Assembly (NCBI GenBank): GCA_903873905.1
Contig: CAIQQJ010000037.1
Coordinates: 1-54,010 of the forward strand
Reading direction: 5' to 3'
Length of the DNA: 54,010 bases
Source: an uncultured Flavobacteriales bacterium
GTDB lineage: Bacteria > Bacteroidota > Bacteroidia > Palsa-965
Positions 8,140 through 17,213 of this stretch are shown one piece after another. Both the position numbers and the translations under genes were made by a program. Position 1 is the first letter of the stretch. Every line of letters starts with the position of its first letter. A model generated the notes under the pieces. That model saw only the letters and a list, made by a program, of their open reading frames with translations. It had not been told where the DNA came from and searched no databases.

Positions 8140-9009
8140 ATGGCAGCTGAAAAGGAAAAACCCAAACTGATAAATCGCCTGCGGAACAAATACCGCTTGG
8201 TGGTGATGAATGACGACACCTTTGAGGAGCGTTTTTCATTGCGACAAACTCCGCTCGGCTTTCTTATTTTGATTGCTGTGGTGGCCATTGCCATGATCAC
8301 ATTTGTGGTTAGTTTGGTTGCCTTTACGCCCATTCGAGAATATATTCCCGGTTATGCCGATGTGGGAATGCAAAAGGAATTGGTACTGCTCAATTTCAAA
8401 TCCGACTCTTTGGAAAAGGCGATTGTACAGAAGCAACGTTACATGGACAATCTCTCCTTGATTTTGACAGGAAACGATACTGCAGAACATCCAAAAAACC
8501 CCCGCGACACCACAAAAAACTACAATAATTTAAACTTTCGCCCTAGTGCGGCTGATACAGCTTTGAGAAATGAAATTGAAACACAAGACCAATATTCACT
8601 CGCGATTGATGTGAAACATAAAGGTGGCATCAGTGGATTTTTCTTTTTTGTTCCAGTAAAAGGGGTGGTTTCAAATGCATTCAATTCTGCCGAGGAAAAT
8701 TTTGGTGTTGATATTGCTGCGGCAGATGAAAACGAACCAATCCGTGCAACTTTGGACGGAACAATAATTTCTGCAGGTTGGACAACGGATGAGGGTTATG
8801 TGATTTCTGTACAACATGCCGACAATCTGATTTCCATTTACAAACACAATGCTGCGCTCTTGAAAAAAACTGGCGAATATGTAAAAGCAGGAGATCCGAT
8901 TGCGATTGTGGGAAGTTCAGGAGAACAAACTTCTGGTCCGCATTTGCATTTTGAATTGTGGTATAACGGAACGGCAATTGATCCTTCGGAGTATATGGTT
9001 TTTCAGTAA
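8140..9009 (+). CDS. M23/LytM-domain envelope protein with altered first zinc ligand
   Basis: 289 residues from ATG 8140 (MAAEKEKPKLINRLRNKYRL). A cytoplasmic N-terminus is followed by one membrane helix (about 40-65, LGFLILIAVVAIAMITFVV), a short coiled region, and a C-terminal LytM/M23 domain (about 165-285). The second motif is intact: GPHLHFE with H268 and H270. The first motif, normally HxGxD, reads N187-F-G-V-D191, so the His ligand is Asn. M23 enzymes are zinc endopeptidases cutting peptidoglycan cross-bridges; degenerate members such as EnvC act as activators instead. I infer reduced or no hydrolase activity. It is divergent from porW. Confidence 0.8.
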   Translation: MAAEKEKPKLINRLRNKYRLVVMNDDTFEERFSLRQTPLGFLILIAVVAIAMITFVVSLVAFTPIREYIPGYADVGMQKELVLLNFKSDSLEKAIVQKQRYMDNLSLILTGNDTAEHPKNPRDTTKNYNNLNFRPSAADTALRNEIETQDQYSLAIDVKHKGGISGFFFFVPVKGVVSNAFNSAEENFGVDIAAADENEPIRATLDGTIISAGWTTDEGYVISVQHADNLISIYKHNAALLKKTGEYVKAGDPIAIVGSSGEQTSGPHLHFELWYNGTAIDPSEYMVFQ

Positions 9010-9013
9010 AAAT

Positions 9014-9110
9014 CGTATCAGGTATCAGATATTAAGTATCAGGTACTGCATTTATAATTTTGCAATTATTTAAAATACTTGATACCCGCTACTTGATACT
9101 AGATACCATT
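9014..9110. repeat. Word-repetitive palindrome upstream of dxr
   Basis: The left arm (9014-9046) is built from GTATCAGGTA/TATCAGATATTAAG words and the right arm (9078-9109) from their complements (ACTTGATACCC, ACTTGATACTAG). The loop holds the dxr -7 box. Similar architecture with other words recurs at 10280-10375, 33760-33856 and 42243-42330. Confidence 0.55.
9055..9062 (+). promoter_or_regulatory. Promoter -7 box of dxr
   Basis: TAATTTTG matches TAnnTTTG and lies 50 nt before the dxr ATG, inside the loop of the palindrome at 9014-9110. Confidence 0.4.
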
Positions 9111-9112
9111 TT

Positions 9113-10279
9113 ATGTCACAAGAAAAAAAACATCTCGCAATATTAGGTTCAACCGGTTCCATCGGAACGCAGGCACTTGAGGTTATTGACGCGCATCCGG
9201 AGCGTTTTGTGGTAGAGGTTTTGGCAGCGGGAAACAATTCCGATTTGTTAATTCAACAAGCCTTGAAATTCAAACCGAATGTGGTTGTAATAAATGACAA
9301 CTTGCAATTGGCGAAAGTAAAAAGTGCCTTGTTGGATGAAGGAATAAAAGTTTACGGAGGTGAAGAGGCATTGGCCGATGTGGTGCAAATGGATTCCATC
9401 GATATGGTGCTTGCGGCGATTGTTGGTTATGCAGGATTGCGCTCAACACTTTCTGCCGTAAAGGCGGGGAAACAAATTGCGTTGGCGAACAAAGAAACAC
9501 TTGTGGTTGCAGGAGATCTCATTACGGCAGAGGCAAAAAAAAATGGCGTGAATCTTTTTCCTGTCGATTCAGAACATTCTGCTATTTTTCAATGTTTGGC
9601 TGGCGAATTTCAAAATCCAATTGAGAAAATTTATTTGACTGCTTCAGGTGGACCATTCCGCGGAAAAAAACGCGATGAACTTTTGCACGTTACAAAAAAG
9701 GAGGCACTCAAACATCCTAATTGGGAAATGGGAGCGAAGGTTACAATCGATTCTGCAACATTGATGAATAAAGGTTGCGAGGTGATTGAAGCAAAATGGT
9801 TGTTTCATTTGAAGCCAGAACAAATTGATGTGATTGTTCATCCGCAGAGTATTGTGCATTCACTTGTGCAATTCCGTGATGGAAGTATGAAAGCGCAATT
9901 GGGTTTACCCGATATGAAATTGCCGATTCAATATGCATTCAGTTATCCCAATCGTTTGAAATCTGATTTTCCGAGATTTGATTTTACAAAATACCCAGCA
10001 TTGAATTTTGAAAAACCGGACGTGGAAACATTTTCCTGTTTGGGAATCGCGTATGATGCCATGCGTGAAGGTGGAAATCGCGCGTGTGTGATGAATGCCG
10101 CGAATGAAATTGCCGTGAAAGCTTTTCTGGAAGATAGAATAGGTTTTTTGCAGATTGCTGATATTATTGAAAAGACAATTGCTAAATCATCTTTCATAAA
10201 AAATCCTACAATTGAAGATTATATAAAAAGTGATGTGGAAGGAAGAAGAATTGCAGTTGAAATGGTGAATAGAGCCTAA
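9113..10279 (+). CDS. dxr: 1-deoxy-D-xylulose 5-phosphate reductoisomerase
   Basis: 388 residues, the normal family length. It converts 1-deoxy-D-xylulose 5-phosphate to 2-C-methyl-D-erythritol 4-phosphate with NADPH and a divalent metal in the MEP isoprenoid pathway, in the cytoplasm. Visible motifs are the NADPH loop G12-STGSIG (residues 12-18), LANKETLV, the metal-binding PVDSEHSAIFQCL, the flexible-loop region LTASGGPFRGK, and KHPNWEMGAKVTIDSATLMNKG. The C terminus has MNAANEIAVKAFL. It is followed 162 nt later by rseP, a gene order (dxr-rseP) common in bacteria; a palindrome and promoter intervene. Confidence 0.98.
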   Translation: MSQEKKHLAILGSTGSIGTQALEVIDAHPERFVVEVLAAGNNSDLLIQQALKFKPNVVVINDNLQLAKVKSALLDEGIKVYGGEEALADVVQMDSIDMVLAAIVGYAGLRSTLSAVKAGKQIALANKETLVVAGDLITAEAKKNGVNLFPVDSEHSAIFQCLAGEFQNPIEKIYLTASGGPFRGKKRDELLHVTKKEALKHPNWEMGAKVTIDSATLMNKGCEVIEAKWLFHLKPEQIDVIVHPQSIVHSLVQFRDGSMKAQLGLPDMKLPIQYAFSYPNRLKSDFPRFDFTKYPALNFEKPDVETFSCLGIAYDAMREGGNRACVMNAANEIAVKAFLEDRIGFLQIADIIEKTIAKSSFIKNPTIEDYIKSDVEGRRIAVEMVNRA

Positions 10280-10375
10280 GGACTGGTGACTTAGGAAAAC
10301 TATATTGTAAGTTATAAGAATTGTTAAAATCGGCGCTTCTACAAACCCTTGTCCCAAGTCCTAAGCCTCGAGTCC
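10280..10375. repeat. Word-repetitive palindrome between dxr and rseP
   Basis: GGACTGGTGACTTAGG on the left is answered by CCCAAGTCCTAAGCCTCGAG on the right, separated by about 60 nt of AT-rich sequence. No T tract follows, so it is not a classical terminator. Confidence 0.45.
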
Positions 10376-10396
10376 CTTTCCCCCATTATAAATCCG

Positions 10397-10404
10397 TACT
10401 TTTG
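10397..10404 (+). promoter_or_regulatory. Promoter -7 box of rseP
   Basis: TACTTTTG matches TAnnTTTG, 37 nt before the GTG start. No clear -33 element. Confidence 0.45.
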
Positions 10405-10441
10405 CCGTTCCAAATAAACAATCATAAAGTAAATTCAGCCC

Positions 10442-11764
10442 GTGATAAAGTTTACATTATTCTTCCTCAGCCTTTCTTTACTCATCATCCTTCATGAATT
10501 CGGCCATTTCATAACAGCCCGAATGTTCAAAACGAAGGTGAATAAGTTTTATCTTTTTTTCGATTTCCTTTTCCCTTTATCAAACGTGATGCAGTTTGCG
10601 ATTTTCAAAAAGAAAATTGGCGACACAGAATATGGTTTGGGATGGTTTCCATTTGGCGGATATGTTGATATTGATGGAATGATGGGCGACCCCGATGATA
10701 AACTTGCAAAAGAACCGGAGCCACACGAATTTCGCGCAAAGAAACCTTATCAGCGTTTGATCATTCTTGCTGGAGGAATTACAATGAATTTCCTTCTTGG
10801 CATTTTGATTTTCAGTATGGTTTCTTGGGCTTATGGTGTAACTTATCTTCCTGCAAAAAATTTGAAATATGGAATATATGTGGATCCAATCGGAGAAAAA
10901 ATTGGATTGAAAAATGGCGACAAGGTTCTTTCACTCGACAATGTACCTGTTGATGATTTTCATAAAGCGGCAGTTGCAATTTTACTTGATCAACCAAAAT
11001 CAATTCAGGTGGATCGTAATGGCGAGAAAATAAGTATTCCCATTCCAGCTGGATTGGATTTGAAAGCTGTTGACAAGGAAGTAATGTTGATTGACGCAGG
11101 ATATCCATTTGTGATTGCAGAAGTGACACCTGAAACAGGTGCTGCATTTGCAGGATTAAAAAAGGGAGATCACATTGTATCAATTGGAAAAGATACCATG
11201 CCGTTTTTCCAGCAATATTCAAGCGTGATTGGTCGCAATAAAGGTAAGTGGGTGCACGTTGGATATGAACGTGGCGGACAATTGCGTTCAGATTCTGTTA
11301 TGGTAAGTGATGCAGGTAGCCTTGGCGTTTATTGCAAACCACCGACAGATTTCCTTGAAGTAAAAACCATGGAGTTTGGATTCTTTGCGGCTTGGGGTGA
11401 AGGATGGAAAAGAACAACTTCTTCACTTTCCAATTATGTAAAACAATTTAGATTGTTATTCTCGAAAGTTGGAGCATCTAAAATGGGAGGATTTGGAAGC
11501 ATTTCAAAACTTTATCCTAGCGGTTGGGATTGGGAAGCATTCTGGGTTACAACAGCAACCATTTCCTTGATTCTTGCTTTCATGAATTTGTTGCCAATTC
11601 CTGTTCTCGATGGCGGATATATTTTATTTGTGCTTTGGGAAATGATCACGAGAAAAAAAGTGAGCGATAAATTTATGCAACGTGCTTTGACAATCGGAAT
11701 GTATTTCGTTCTTGCCTTGTTGGTTTTTTCGAATGGAAACGATATCGTTCGTGCGTTTAAATAA
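10442..11764 (+). CDS. rseP: RseP-type site-2 intramembrane zinc metalloprotease
   Basis: 440 residues. The start is GTG 10442; no ATG exists before the active site, and the first helix begins right away. The M50 motif H18-E-F-G-H22 lies in helix 1; the third ligand motif is NLLPIPVLDGGYI near residue 380. Two PDZ domains lie between them (about 120-210 and 215-300, with NGDKVLSLDNVPVD and KGDHIVSIGKDT). RseP cuts anti-sigma factors and signal-peptide remnants in the cytoplasmic membrane. The LDG motif and helix order are normal. It follows dxr, as in many genomes, but has its own promoter. Confidence 0.95.
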   Translation: MIKFTLFFLSLSLLIILHEFGHFITARMFKTKVNKFYLFFDFLFPLSNVMQFAIFKKKIGDTEYGLGWFPFGGYVDIDGMMGDPDDKLAKEPEPHEFRAKKPYQRLIILAGGITMNFLLGILIFSMVSWAYGVTYLPAKNLKYGIYVDPIGEKIGLKNGDKVLSLDNVPVDDFHKAAVAILLDQPKSIQVDRNGEKISIPIPAGLDLKAVDKEVMLIDAGYPFVIAEVTPETGAAFAGLKKGDHIVSIGKDTMPFFQQYSSVIGRNKGKWVHVGYERGGQLRSDSVMVSDAGSLGVYCKPPTDFLEVKTMEFGFFAAWGEGWKRTTSSLSNYVKQFRLLFSKVGASKMGGFGSISKLYPSGWDWEAFWVTTATISLILAFMNLLPIPVLDGGYILFVLWEMITRKKVSDKFMQRALTIGMYFVLALLVFSNGNDIVRAFK

Positions 11765-11887
11765 ACAGCATATTCCATTAGAAAAGGTTGTCTAAATAAT
11801 AAAAATACAATAGGTTATTTGGAATCAATTTCTGGCATTGGTCTTGCAACAGAAAAGTAGAATTTGCATTATCTCATCCGCGCTAAA

Positions 11888-12700
11888 ATGAGGAACCTCA
11901 CGATAAAGTCATTATTACCATTACTGCTTTTGTGCCTTCCGTTAATTTCATTGGCTCAAGTAACGACCAAAAACGGAACCACCAAAGAAGATCCGAACGT
12001 AATTAAAAAAACGCGGGTTCTGGTAATTCCCTGGGAACCTCGCATGTTCAATTGCAATTCGGATATTTCCCGTGCCATCAGTTCAGAAACGTCTCAAAAA
12101 TTTACACAGATTGAGGAATCACTTCGTCGCGGAATGGTGGATCAACTCAAACGTGCATTTGGTTCTGCATACAATGTTGTTTCACTTATTGATGACACTC
12201 TGAAAATGAAAGATGATTTGTGGTATGTGTATACGCACACCACCATGTCATATACGCCAGTAAACTTTCCATTGAATGCAACAAAAGCAGACTCTGCGAA
12301 AATAAAACAGCAATCAGGAATTCAGAAAGGGCAAGTGGAAGCACAATCAGATGACGTTGAAAAATTCATGAACACAATTGTTCTTGCACCCAACCTGCTC
12401 GCATACTTGAAGAAAAAGTACAATGCAGATTATGTTTTGTTTTTGAATGAAGTTGATATGGATAATGATTTGGGTTCCGATCCTTACAACACGATGGGAA
12501 AAACAGAATACAATCGTGCCGTCACGATGCATTGGACCATGATGAATACGGCTGATGGAAAACGTGTGGCAATGGGGAAATCAAAAGGAACATTTTCTTC
12601 TGATACCAATTCACCGAAAAAAATTATTGAAAGTTCCTACAGCATTATCTCCAAAGCAATTTTCGATAAATTTATTGTAGGCATCAAGCCAAAGCAATAA
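11888..12700 (+). CDS. Secreted protein of unknown function
   Basis: 270 residues from ATG 11888 (MRNLTIKSLLPLLLLCLPLISLAQ); the frame is open back to a TTG at 11864. A clear signal peptide ends at LISLA-Q. The mature part has VLVIPWEPRMFNCNSDISRAIS, a Cys-containing segment, and a mixed alpha/beta body with YNADYVLFLNEVDMDNDLG and VTMHWTMMNTADGKRVAMGKSKG. I do not recognise a family; the pattern recalls periplasmic proteins that carry a GNA1162/LpoB-like fold, but this is a guess. It ends at a bidirectional terminator. Confidence 0.75.
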   Translation: MRNLTIKSLLPLLLLCLPLISLAQVTTKNGTTKEDPNVIKKTRVLVIPWEPRMFNCNSDISRAISSETSQKFTQIEESLRRGMVDQLKRAFGSAYNVVSLIDDTLKMKDDLWYVYTHTTMSYTPVNFPLNATKADSAKIKQQSGIQKGQVEAQSDDVEKFMNTIVLAPNLLAYLKKKYNADYVLFLNEVDMDNDLGSDPYNTMGKTEYNRAVTMHWTMMNTADGKRVAMGKSKGTFSSDTNSPKKIIESSYSIISKAIFDKFIVGIKPKQ

Positions 12701-12736
12701 AAAAAACAGCGGAATCATTCTGAAACCGCTGTCTTC
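12701..12736. terminator. Bidirectional terminator between convergent genes
   Basis: Stem ACAGCGG (12706-12712) with CCGCTGT (12726-12732) and a 13-nt loop. An A run precedes it, giving a T run on the minus strand; on the plus strand it is followed by CTTCC only. It lies between two convergent genes. Confidence 0.65.
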
Positions 12737-12752
12737 CTAAAACAGTTCCCTT

Positions 12753-15251
12753 TTATCTATTGATCACTAATTTCTTTTTGAAGGAATTTTCTGCAGTTAC
12801 TATTTCCACAAAATAATATCCATTACTCAAGGCAGAAGTGTTGATCTCCAAACTCTCCTTTTGATCCGCTGCGGTAGAGAAGACAATTCTTCCTTGCGCA
12901 TCATAGATCTGCACCATTTTCATTCGTTCTTCTTTTGCAGTAATCAATAAATGATCATCGGCTGGATTTGGAGCAAGTGAAATGTTGTTTTGCAAATTTG
13001 CCTCTTCAATTCCCGTTGTGAAATTTATTGTAATAGCATCGCTGTAATTACAACCTTGTCCGTTATCGATGGTGAGGGTGTACGTTCCGTTTGTTGTTAC
13101 AGTTAGGTTTGCCGTGTGGATGTTACCTGGCATCCAGTTGTAATTGTATCCTGGATAATAGGGTTGTGATATAATATAACTACTTGCCGCTGTACTTACA
13201 TTTGGTCCAAGATCAAAAGTGAAAGTTCCATTGAAGAGGAGGAGTGTGGTGTCAGCTGAATTACACATGTGCAGGTTTGTCACCATTGCAACAATATATT
13301 CTGGAATCCCTTGGTCATTAATATCTATCCATGGATCAAAATATTGATTCATGGGATTCCACATATTGTTATATTCGTCCCACTCACCGACATATAAGCT
13401 GTAGGGTCCGAAATCGAAATGGGCAAATGGGGCGCACACAACAGTTGTGTCTGGGAAAACATCAAGCCCCACATTACCATCTGCAACATATGTAGATTGT
13501 GTACCAATACAACCTGTTGTTACATCGGTAACCGTGACGGAATAGTTTCCTGGAGCAGCAACATTTATTTGGAATGTAGTATCACTTGTGTTCCATAATA
13601 CATCGAAAATGGAATAATTGGATGAAGGGGATCCCAATGTGGTTGGAAAACTACAGTGCCATGCCGTGTCGGGAAGATTCAATCCTGATGGTGTGGAAAT
13701 CATTCCGAAAATAGTGTCAGACACGGAAGGACAACCTTGCGCAGTCAGCATATGAAGTACAATACCATATAGGTTTCCTTGTGTCATCATATTGGTTGGC
13801 AAATAAATGGTGTCATTATTTGAACTCCACATGACAGATTGGGCATTGGTAATATCCAGCAAATCCCAATAGGAAACCTGTCCGGTAAGACCGCCTGCAA
13901 TCACTGTTACAAAATTTCCACTTGCGCAAAAAACATTAAGTCCGTTTCCATCTGTAATTCCTTCCAATGTATAAAGTGAATCAACAGTTGCCTGCAATTC
14001 AAAATGAAAAGTGAGATGCGCCGTATCCAATCCACACATGGAATTGATGTATGCTGTGTAATAATAATATCCTGTGTCAGGAAATGTGATTTGAATATTT
14101 GAACCTGTTCCGATATAATTCCCAGAAACGGTTTCGTGCCAAACGCAAGTTCCAGGATCAATCAGACTGTCATAAATCAAATTGGCTTGAAAGTTTGAAC
14201 AGATATTTGGATCAGGAACAACATACGCATAAGAGGAAGGAGGATCTGGTGCAATTGCAACCCAAATTTGATCCGTACCCCAACAGCCATTTCCATCTGT
14301 CACCGTTACGCTAAATGGTCCACCATATCCAGAATTAATAGTGATAATCTGATTTGGATCGCCATTGCTCCATTGATAAGTCAGGAATCCTGGACCGGCA
14401 TCCAACGTTACAGAAGTACAGGCATAAAGCGTGTCGGGTGCAGAAATGGTTGGAATAGGAGCAGGGAAAATGGTAACTAAAACCTGATACATTGGGCTTG
14501 GGCATCCTCCAATGACATTTTGCAAATAGAAAGTTGTATCGGGTGGAGGCGAATTGAAAATCAGGAAATTTCCAGAATCAATTGGCGTAAGGTTGGTGTC
14601 ATTATACCAATACAATTGACCAAAGGGGGAATAGGCAGAAAGTTGATTGCCGTTCATTTCACACAAAACGGGTTGAGGATCAAACGAAGTCCATTGCATA
14701 GTGTAATTACAATTGATAAATGCTTTGTAATCTTCCACTTCTCCGCCTTCAGCGGTAAAGTTGCAGGCGTCTGTATAGATGAACATGTTGCTAAACGGAT
14801 CATACAATTTTACTATGCGGACATCCACTGTATCAGAATATGCATCGTTTGGAATACTTACGGACAACGACATGTATCCATTTGAAGAAGGGGAATGTTG
14901 CGCAACAAGCATTTCTGATTGTGAAAAATTATGGTCCCTGTTAAGGTCAATCCAAATTCCAACAGCATAAGGGCCAGATTCAACACCGAAAATTTCAAAG
15001 TTGTGATAACCACCTTGTGTGAGCTGAATAACAGGATTTGTGTAAGCCTGATAACTTGGTATGGTACTTTCTACTCCCGTTCCTGCGGAAATGGTAATAT
15101 TATCCACATGAACATCATTGATAGTTGCAAAATAACCTTGCCAATTCACCGAGGAAAGATTTTGAATGGAGTCTGTAGGACACTGACTCTTTCCATATTG
15201 AAAAGTCAACATGGCCATACAGAAGGCGAAAAGCGTAATTGTTTTTTTCAT
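12753..15251 (-). CDS. Large secreted T9SS cargo protein, GEVED domain, type A sorting domain
   Basis: 832 residues. A signal peptide (MKKTITLFAFCMAMLTFQYGKSQ) is followed by a GEVED domain (about 85-178) with IDLNRDHNFSQSEML and the name-giving GGEVEDYKAF near residue 170. Then come several Ig/PKD-like beta domains (TLDAGPGFLTYQWSNG, LGSPSSNYSIFDVLWNTSDT). The last about 75 residues are the type A sorting domain: SLAPNPADDHLLI, VQIYDAQGRIVFS, LSNGYYFVEIVT, KKLVINR. Such proteins are exported by T9SS, trimmed and anchored at the cell surface or released. The actual ligand or activity is not visible. Alone on its transcript, opposite to its neighbours. Confidence 0.88.
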   Translation of the reverse strand: MKKTITLFAFCMAMLTFQYGKSQCPTDSIQNLSSVNWQGYFATINDVHVDNITISAGTGVESTIPSYQAYTNPVIQLTQGGYHNFEIFGVESGPYAVGIWIDLNRDHNFSQSEMLVAQHSPSSNGYMSLSVSIPNDAYSDTVDVRIVKLYDPFSNMFIYTDACNFTAEGGEVEDYKAFINCNYTMQWTSFDPQPVLCEMNGNQLSAYSPFGQLYWYNDTNLTPIDSGNFLIFNSPPPDTTFYLQNVIGGCPSPMYQVLVTIFPAPIPTISAPDTLYACTSVTLDAGPGFLTYQWSNGDPNQIITINSGYGGPFSVTVTDGNGCWGTDQIWVAIAPDPPSSYAYVVPDPNICSNFQANLIYDSLIDPGTCVWHETVSGNYIGTGSNIQITFPDTGYYYYTAYINSMCGLDTAHLTFHFELQATVDSLYTLEGITDGNGLNVFCASGNFVTVIAGGLTGQVSYWDLLDITNAQSVMWSSNNDTIYLPTNMMTQGNLYGIVLHMLTAQGCPSVSDTIFGMISTPSGLNLPDTAWHCSFPTTLGSPSSNYSIFDVLWNTSDTTFQINVAAPGNYSVTVTDVTTGCIGTQSTYVADGNVGLDVFPDTTVVCAPFAHFDFGPYSLYVGEWDEYNNMWNPMNQYFDPWIDINDQGIPEYIVAMVTNLHMCNSADTTLLLFNGTFTFDLGPNVSTAASSYIISQPYYPGYNYNWMPGNIHTANLTVTTNGTYTLTIDNGQGCNYSDAITINFTTGIEEANLQNNISLAPNPADDHLLITAKEERMKMVQIYDAQGRIVFSTAADQKESLEINTSALSNGYYFVEIVTAENSFKKKLVINR

Positions 15252-15550
15252 TGTAGGGGGGAGTTAAAGCGAGGGGGTTTATTATATCGAAAATAAAATT
15301 AAACAATTTGAATTCATATGTAATTAAAATTGTCAATAAAAAAAAGAAGGGCAAATACGGATTTAAATAAAATAATCAATTCGATATTGGATCCATAGTA
15401 TGATTGAGGGTCAAATTCATTGGTTTTCTCCCATACTTATTCATTATTTAGGCATTTCCAATGGCTTGTTTATTAGCAAATACTTGACTCATTTACCTGC
15501 AATCACCTACTCCTTTTTCCTACCTTTATACTCCCTAAAAAAACAAGATT
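15252..15550. other. Divergent intergenic region
   Basis: 299 nt of AT-rich DNA between the minus-strand T9SS cargo gene and the plus-strand ALDH gene. On the plus strand TACCTTTA (near 15523), a near-match to the -7 box, lies about 25 nt before the ALDH ATG. On the minus strand TATTTTCG is the closest -7-like box for the cargo gene. No ORF, hairpin or repeat of note. Confidence 0.4.
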
Positions 15551-17104
15551 ATGTCCCAAGTCCTAACAGATAATTTCGGAATTGCAGAAGCCTTAAGTGC
15601 GCTCGGTATTAAAGAAAATAATTTCGGTGCATCCACTGGAACAAAACACTGGAACACTGCTGGTCCGAAAGTGGATTCTTATTCTCCCGCCGATGGAAAA
15701 TTTATTGGCAGTGTGAATCAAGCAACAAAAGATGATTATGAAAAAGTGATGGCGAAAGCAGAAGAAGCTTTCAAAATATGGAGAACAGTTCCTGCTCCTA
15801 AACGAGGAGAAATTGTTCGTCAGATTGGTGATCAATTGCGTGAATACAAAGCGCCACTTGGCAAACTTGTTTCTTATGAAATGGGAAAATCATTGCAAGA
15901 GGGTTTGGGTGAAGTACAAGAGATGATTGACATCTGTGATTTTGCAGTTGGACTTTCTCGTCAGCTTTACGGATTGACAATGCACAGTGAACGTCCACGA
16001 CATCGCATGTATGAGCAGTGGCATCCACTTGGAATTGTAGGAATTATTTCTGCGTTCAATTTCCCAGTAGCCGTTTGGAGTTGGAATGCTGCACTCGCTT
16101 GGGTGTGTGGTGATGTGTGCGTTTGGAAACCTTCTTCAAAAACTCCTTTGTGTGCTATTGCTTGTCAGAATATTATTTCTTCTGTTTTGAAAAAGAATGA
16201 TGTTCCAGAAGGCGTAAGTTGTGTGTTGATTGGAAATCCGGTTGGAGATATGATGAACAATGACAATCGTGTTCCGATGATTTCATTTACAGGATCAACT
16301 CGCATTGGAAGAATTGTAGCAGGAGCAACAGCACAACGTTTCGGAAAAAGCATTTTGGAATTAGGTGGAAACAACGCCATCATCGTTTCTGAAAATGCCG
16401 ATTTGAATATGGTTTTGGTTGGTGCTGTATTTGGTGCAGTGGGAACAGCAGGACAACGTTGTACTTCTACACGACGTCTGATTATTCACGAAAGCATTTA
16501 CGAAAAAACGCTTTCTGTTTTGAAAAATGCATATGGCCAATTGTCAATTGGAAATCCGCTTGATGCAAATAATCACGTTGGACCACTGATTGACAAAAAA
16601 GCTACAGAAGATTATTTGAACGCCATTGAGAAAGCAAAAAAAGAAGGTGGCAAAATGATTGTTGACGGAGGTGTTGTTTCTGGTGCAGGATACGAAAGCG
16701 GATGTTATGTGAAGCCATGCATCATCGAAGCGAAAAATGAATATCACATTGTGCAGGAAGAAACATTCGCGCCGATTTTATATGTGATGAAATACAAAAC
16801 AATCGAAGAGGCCATTGCATTGCAAAATGGAGTTCCTCAAGGATTGTCTTCTGCCATTTTTACCAACAGTATGCGTGAAATGGAAAAATTCCTTTCTGTT
16901 GAAGGTTCCGATTGCGGAATTGCCAATGTGAACATTGGAACTTCTGGCGCTGAAATTGGTGGCGCATTCGGAGGAGAAAAAGAAACAGGCGGTGGAAGAG
17001 AATCAGGAAGTGATGCGTGGAAAGGATATATGCGTCGTCAGACCAACACAATCAATTACGGAAATCAACTGCCACTTGCACAAGGGATAGAATTTAATTT
17101 TTAA
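15551..17104 (+). CDS. ALDH7-family dehydrogenase (alpha-aminoadipate semialdehyde dehydrogenase type)
   Basis: 517 residues, close to the ALDH7A1/antiquitin family. The catalytic Cys is C304 in GTAGQRCTSTRRL and the general base is E270 in LELGGNNA. The NAD-binding region has FTGSTRIGR and the substrate-side proline region WHPLGIVGIISAFNFP. The C terminus GGEKETGGGRESGSDAWKGYMRRQTNTINY (in pieces here) is diagnostic of ALDH7. The expected reaction is oxidation of L-2-aminoadipate 6-semialdehyde to 2-aminoadipate in lysine breakdown, in the cytoplasm; no other lysine-pathway gene is next to it. Monocistronic, ending at a strong terminator. Confidence 0.92.
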   Translation: MSQVLTDNFGIAEALSALGIKENNFGASTGTKHWNTAGPKVDSYSPADGKFIGSVNQATKDDYEKVMAKAEEAFKIWRTVPAPKRGEIVRQIGDQLREYKAPLGKLVSYEMGKSLQEGLGEVQEMIDICDFAVGLSRQLYGLTMHSERPRHRMYEQWHPLGIVGIISAFNFPVAVWSWNAALAWVCGDVCVWKPSSKTPLCAIACQNIISSVLKKNDVPEGVSCVLIGNPVGDMMNNDNRVPMISFTGSTRIGRIVAGATAQRFGKSILELGGNNAIIVSENADLNMVLVGAVFGAVGTAGQRCTSTRRLIIHESIYEKTLSVLKNAYGQLSIGNPLDANNHVGPLIDKKATEDYLNAIEKAKKEGGKMIVDGGVVSGAGYESGCYVKPCIIEAKNEYHIVQEETFAPILYVMKYKTIEEAIALQNGVPQGLSSAIFTNSMREMEKFLSVEGSDCGIANVNIGTSGAEIGGAFGGEKETGGGRESGSDAWKGYMRRQTNTINYGNQLPLAQGIEFNF

Positions 17105-17119
17105 TCTTTATAGCATTCA

Positions 17120-17168
17120 CAAAAAAACAGGTCACATTAGAAAAATTCTTTTGTGACCTGTTCTTTTT
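17120..17168. terminator. Strong terminator after the ALDH7 gene
   Basis: A perfect 10-bp stem ACAGGTCACA (17127-17136) / TGTGACCTGT (17152-17161) is followed by TCTTTTTAGG and preceded by seven A residues. Confidence 0.85.
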
Positions 17169-17213
17169 AGGACTGACAGAATAAATAAAAATTTCAGATT
17201 GAATATTTTCTGC

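Noticed and set aside
14520-14885. 121-codon plus-strand ORF inside the T9SS type A cargo gene
   Set aside because: Antisense shadow of a well-supported coding region with signal peptide, GEVED and sorting domains.
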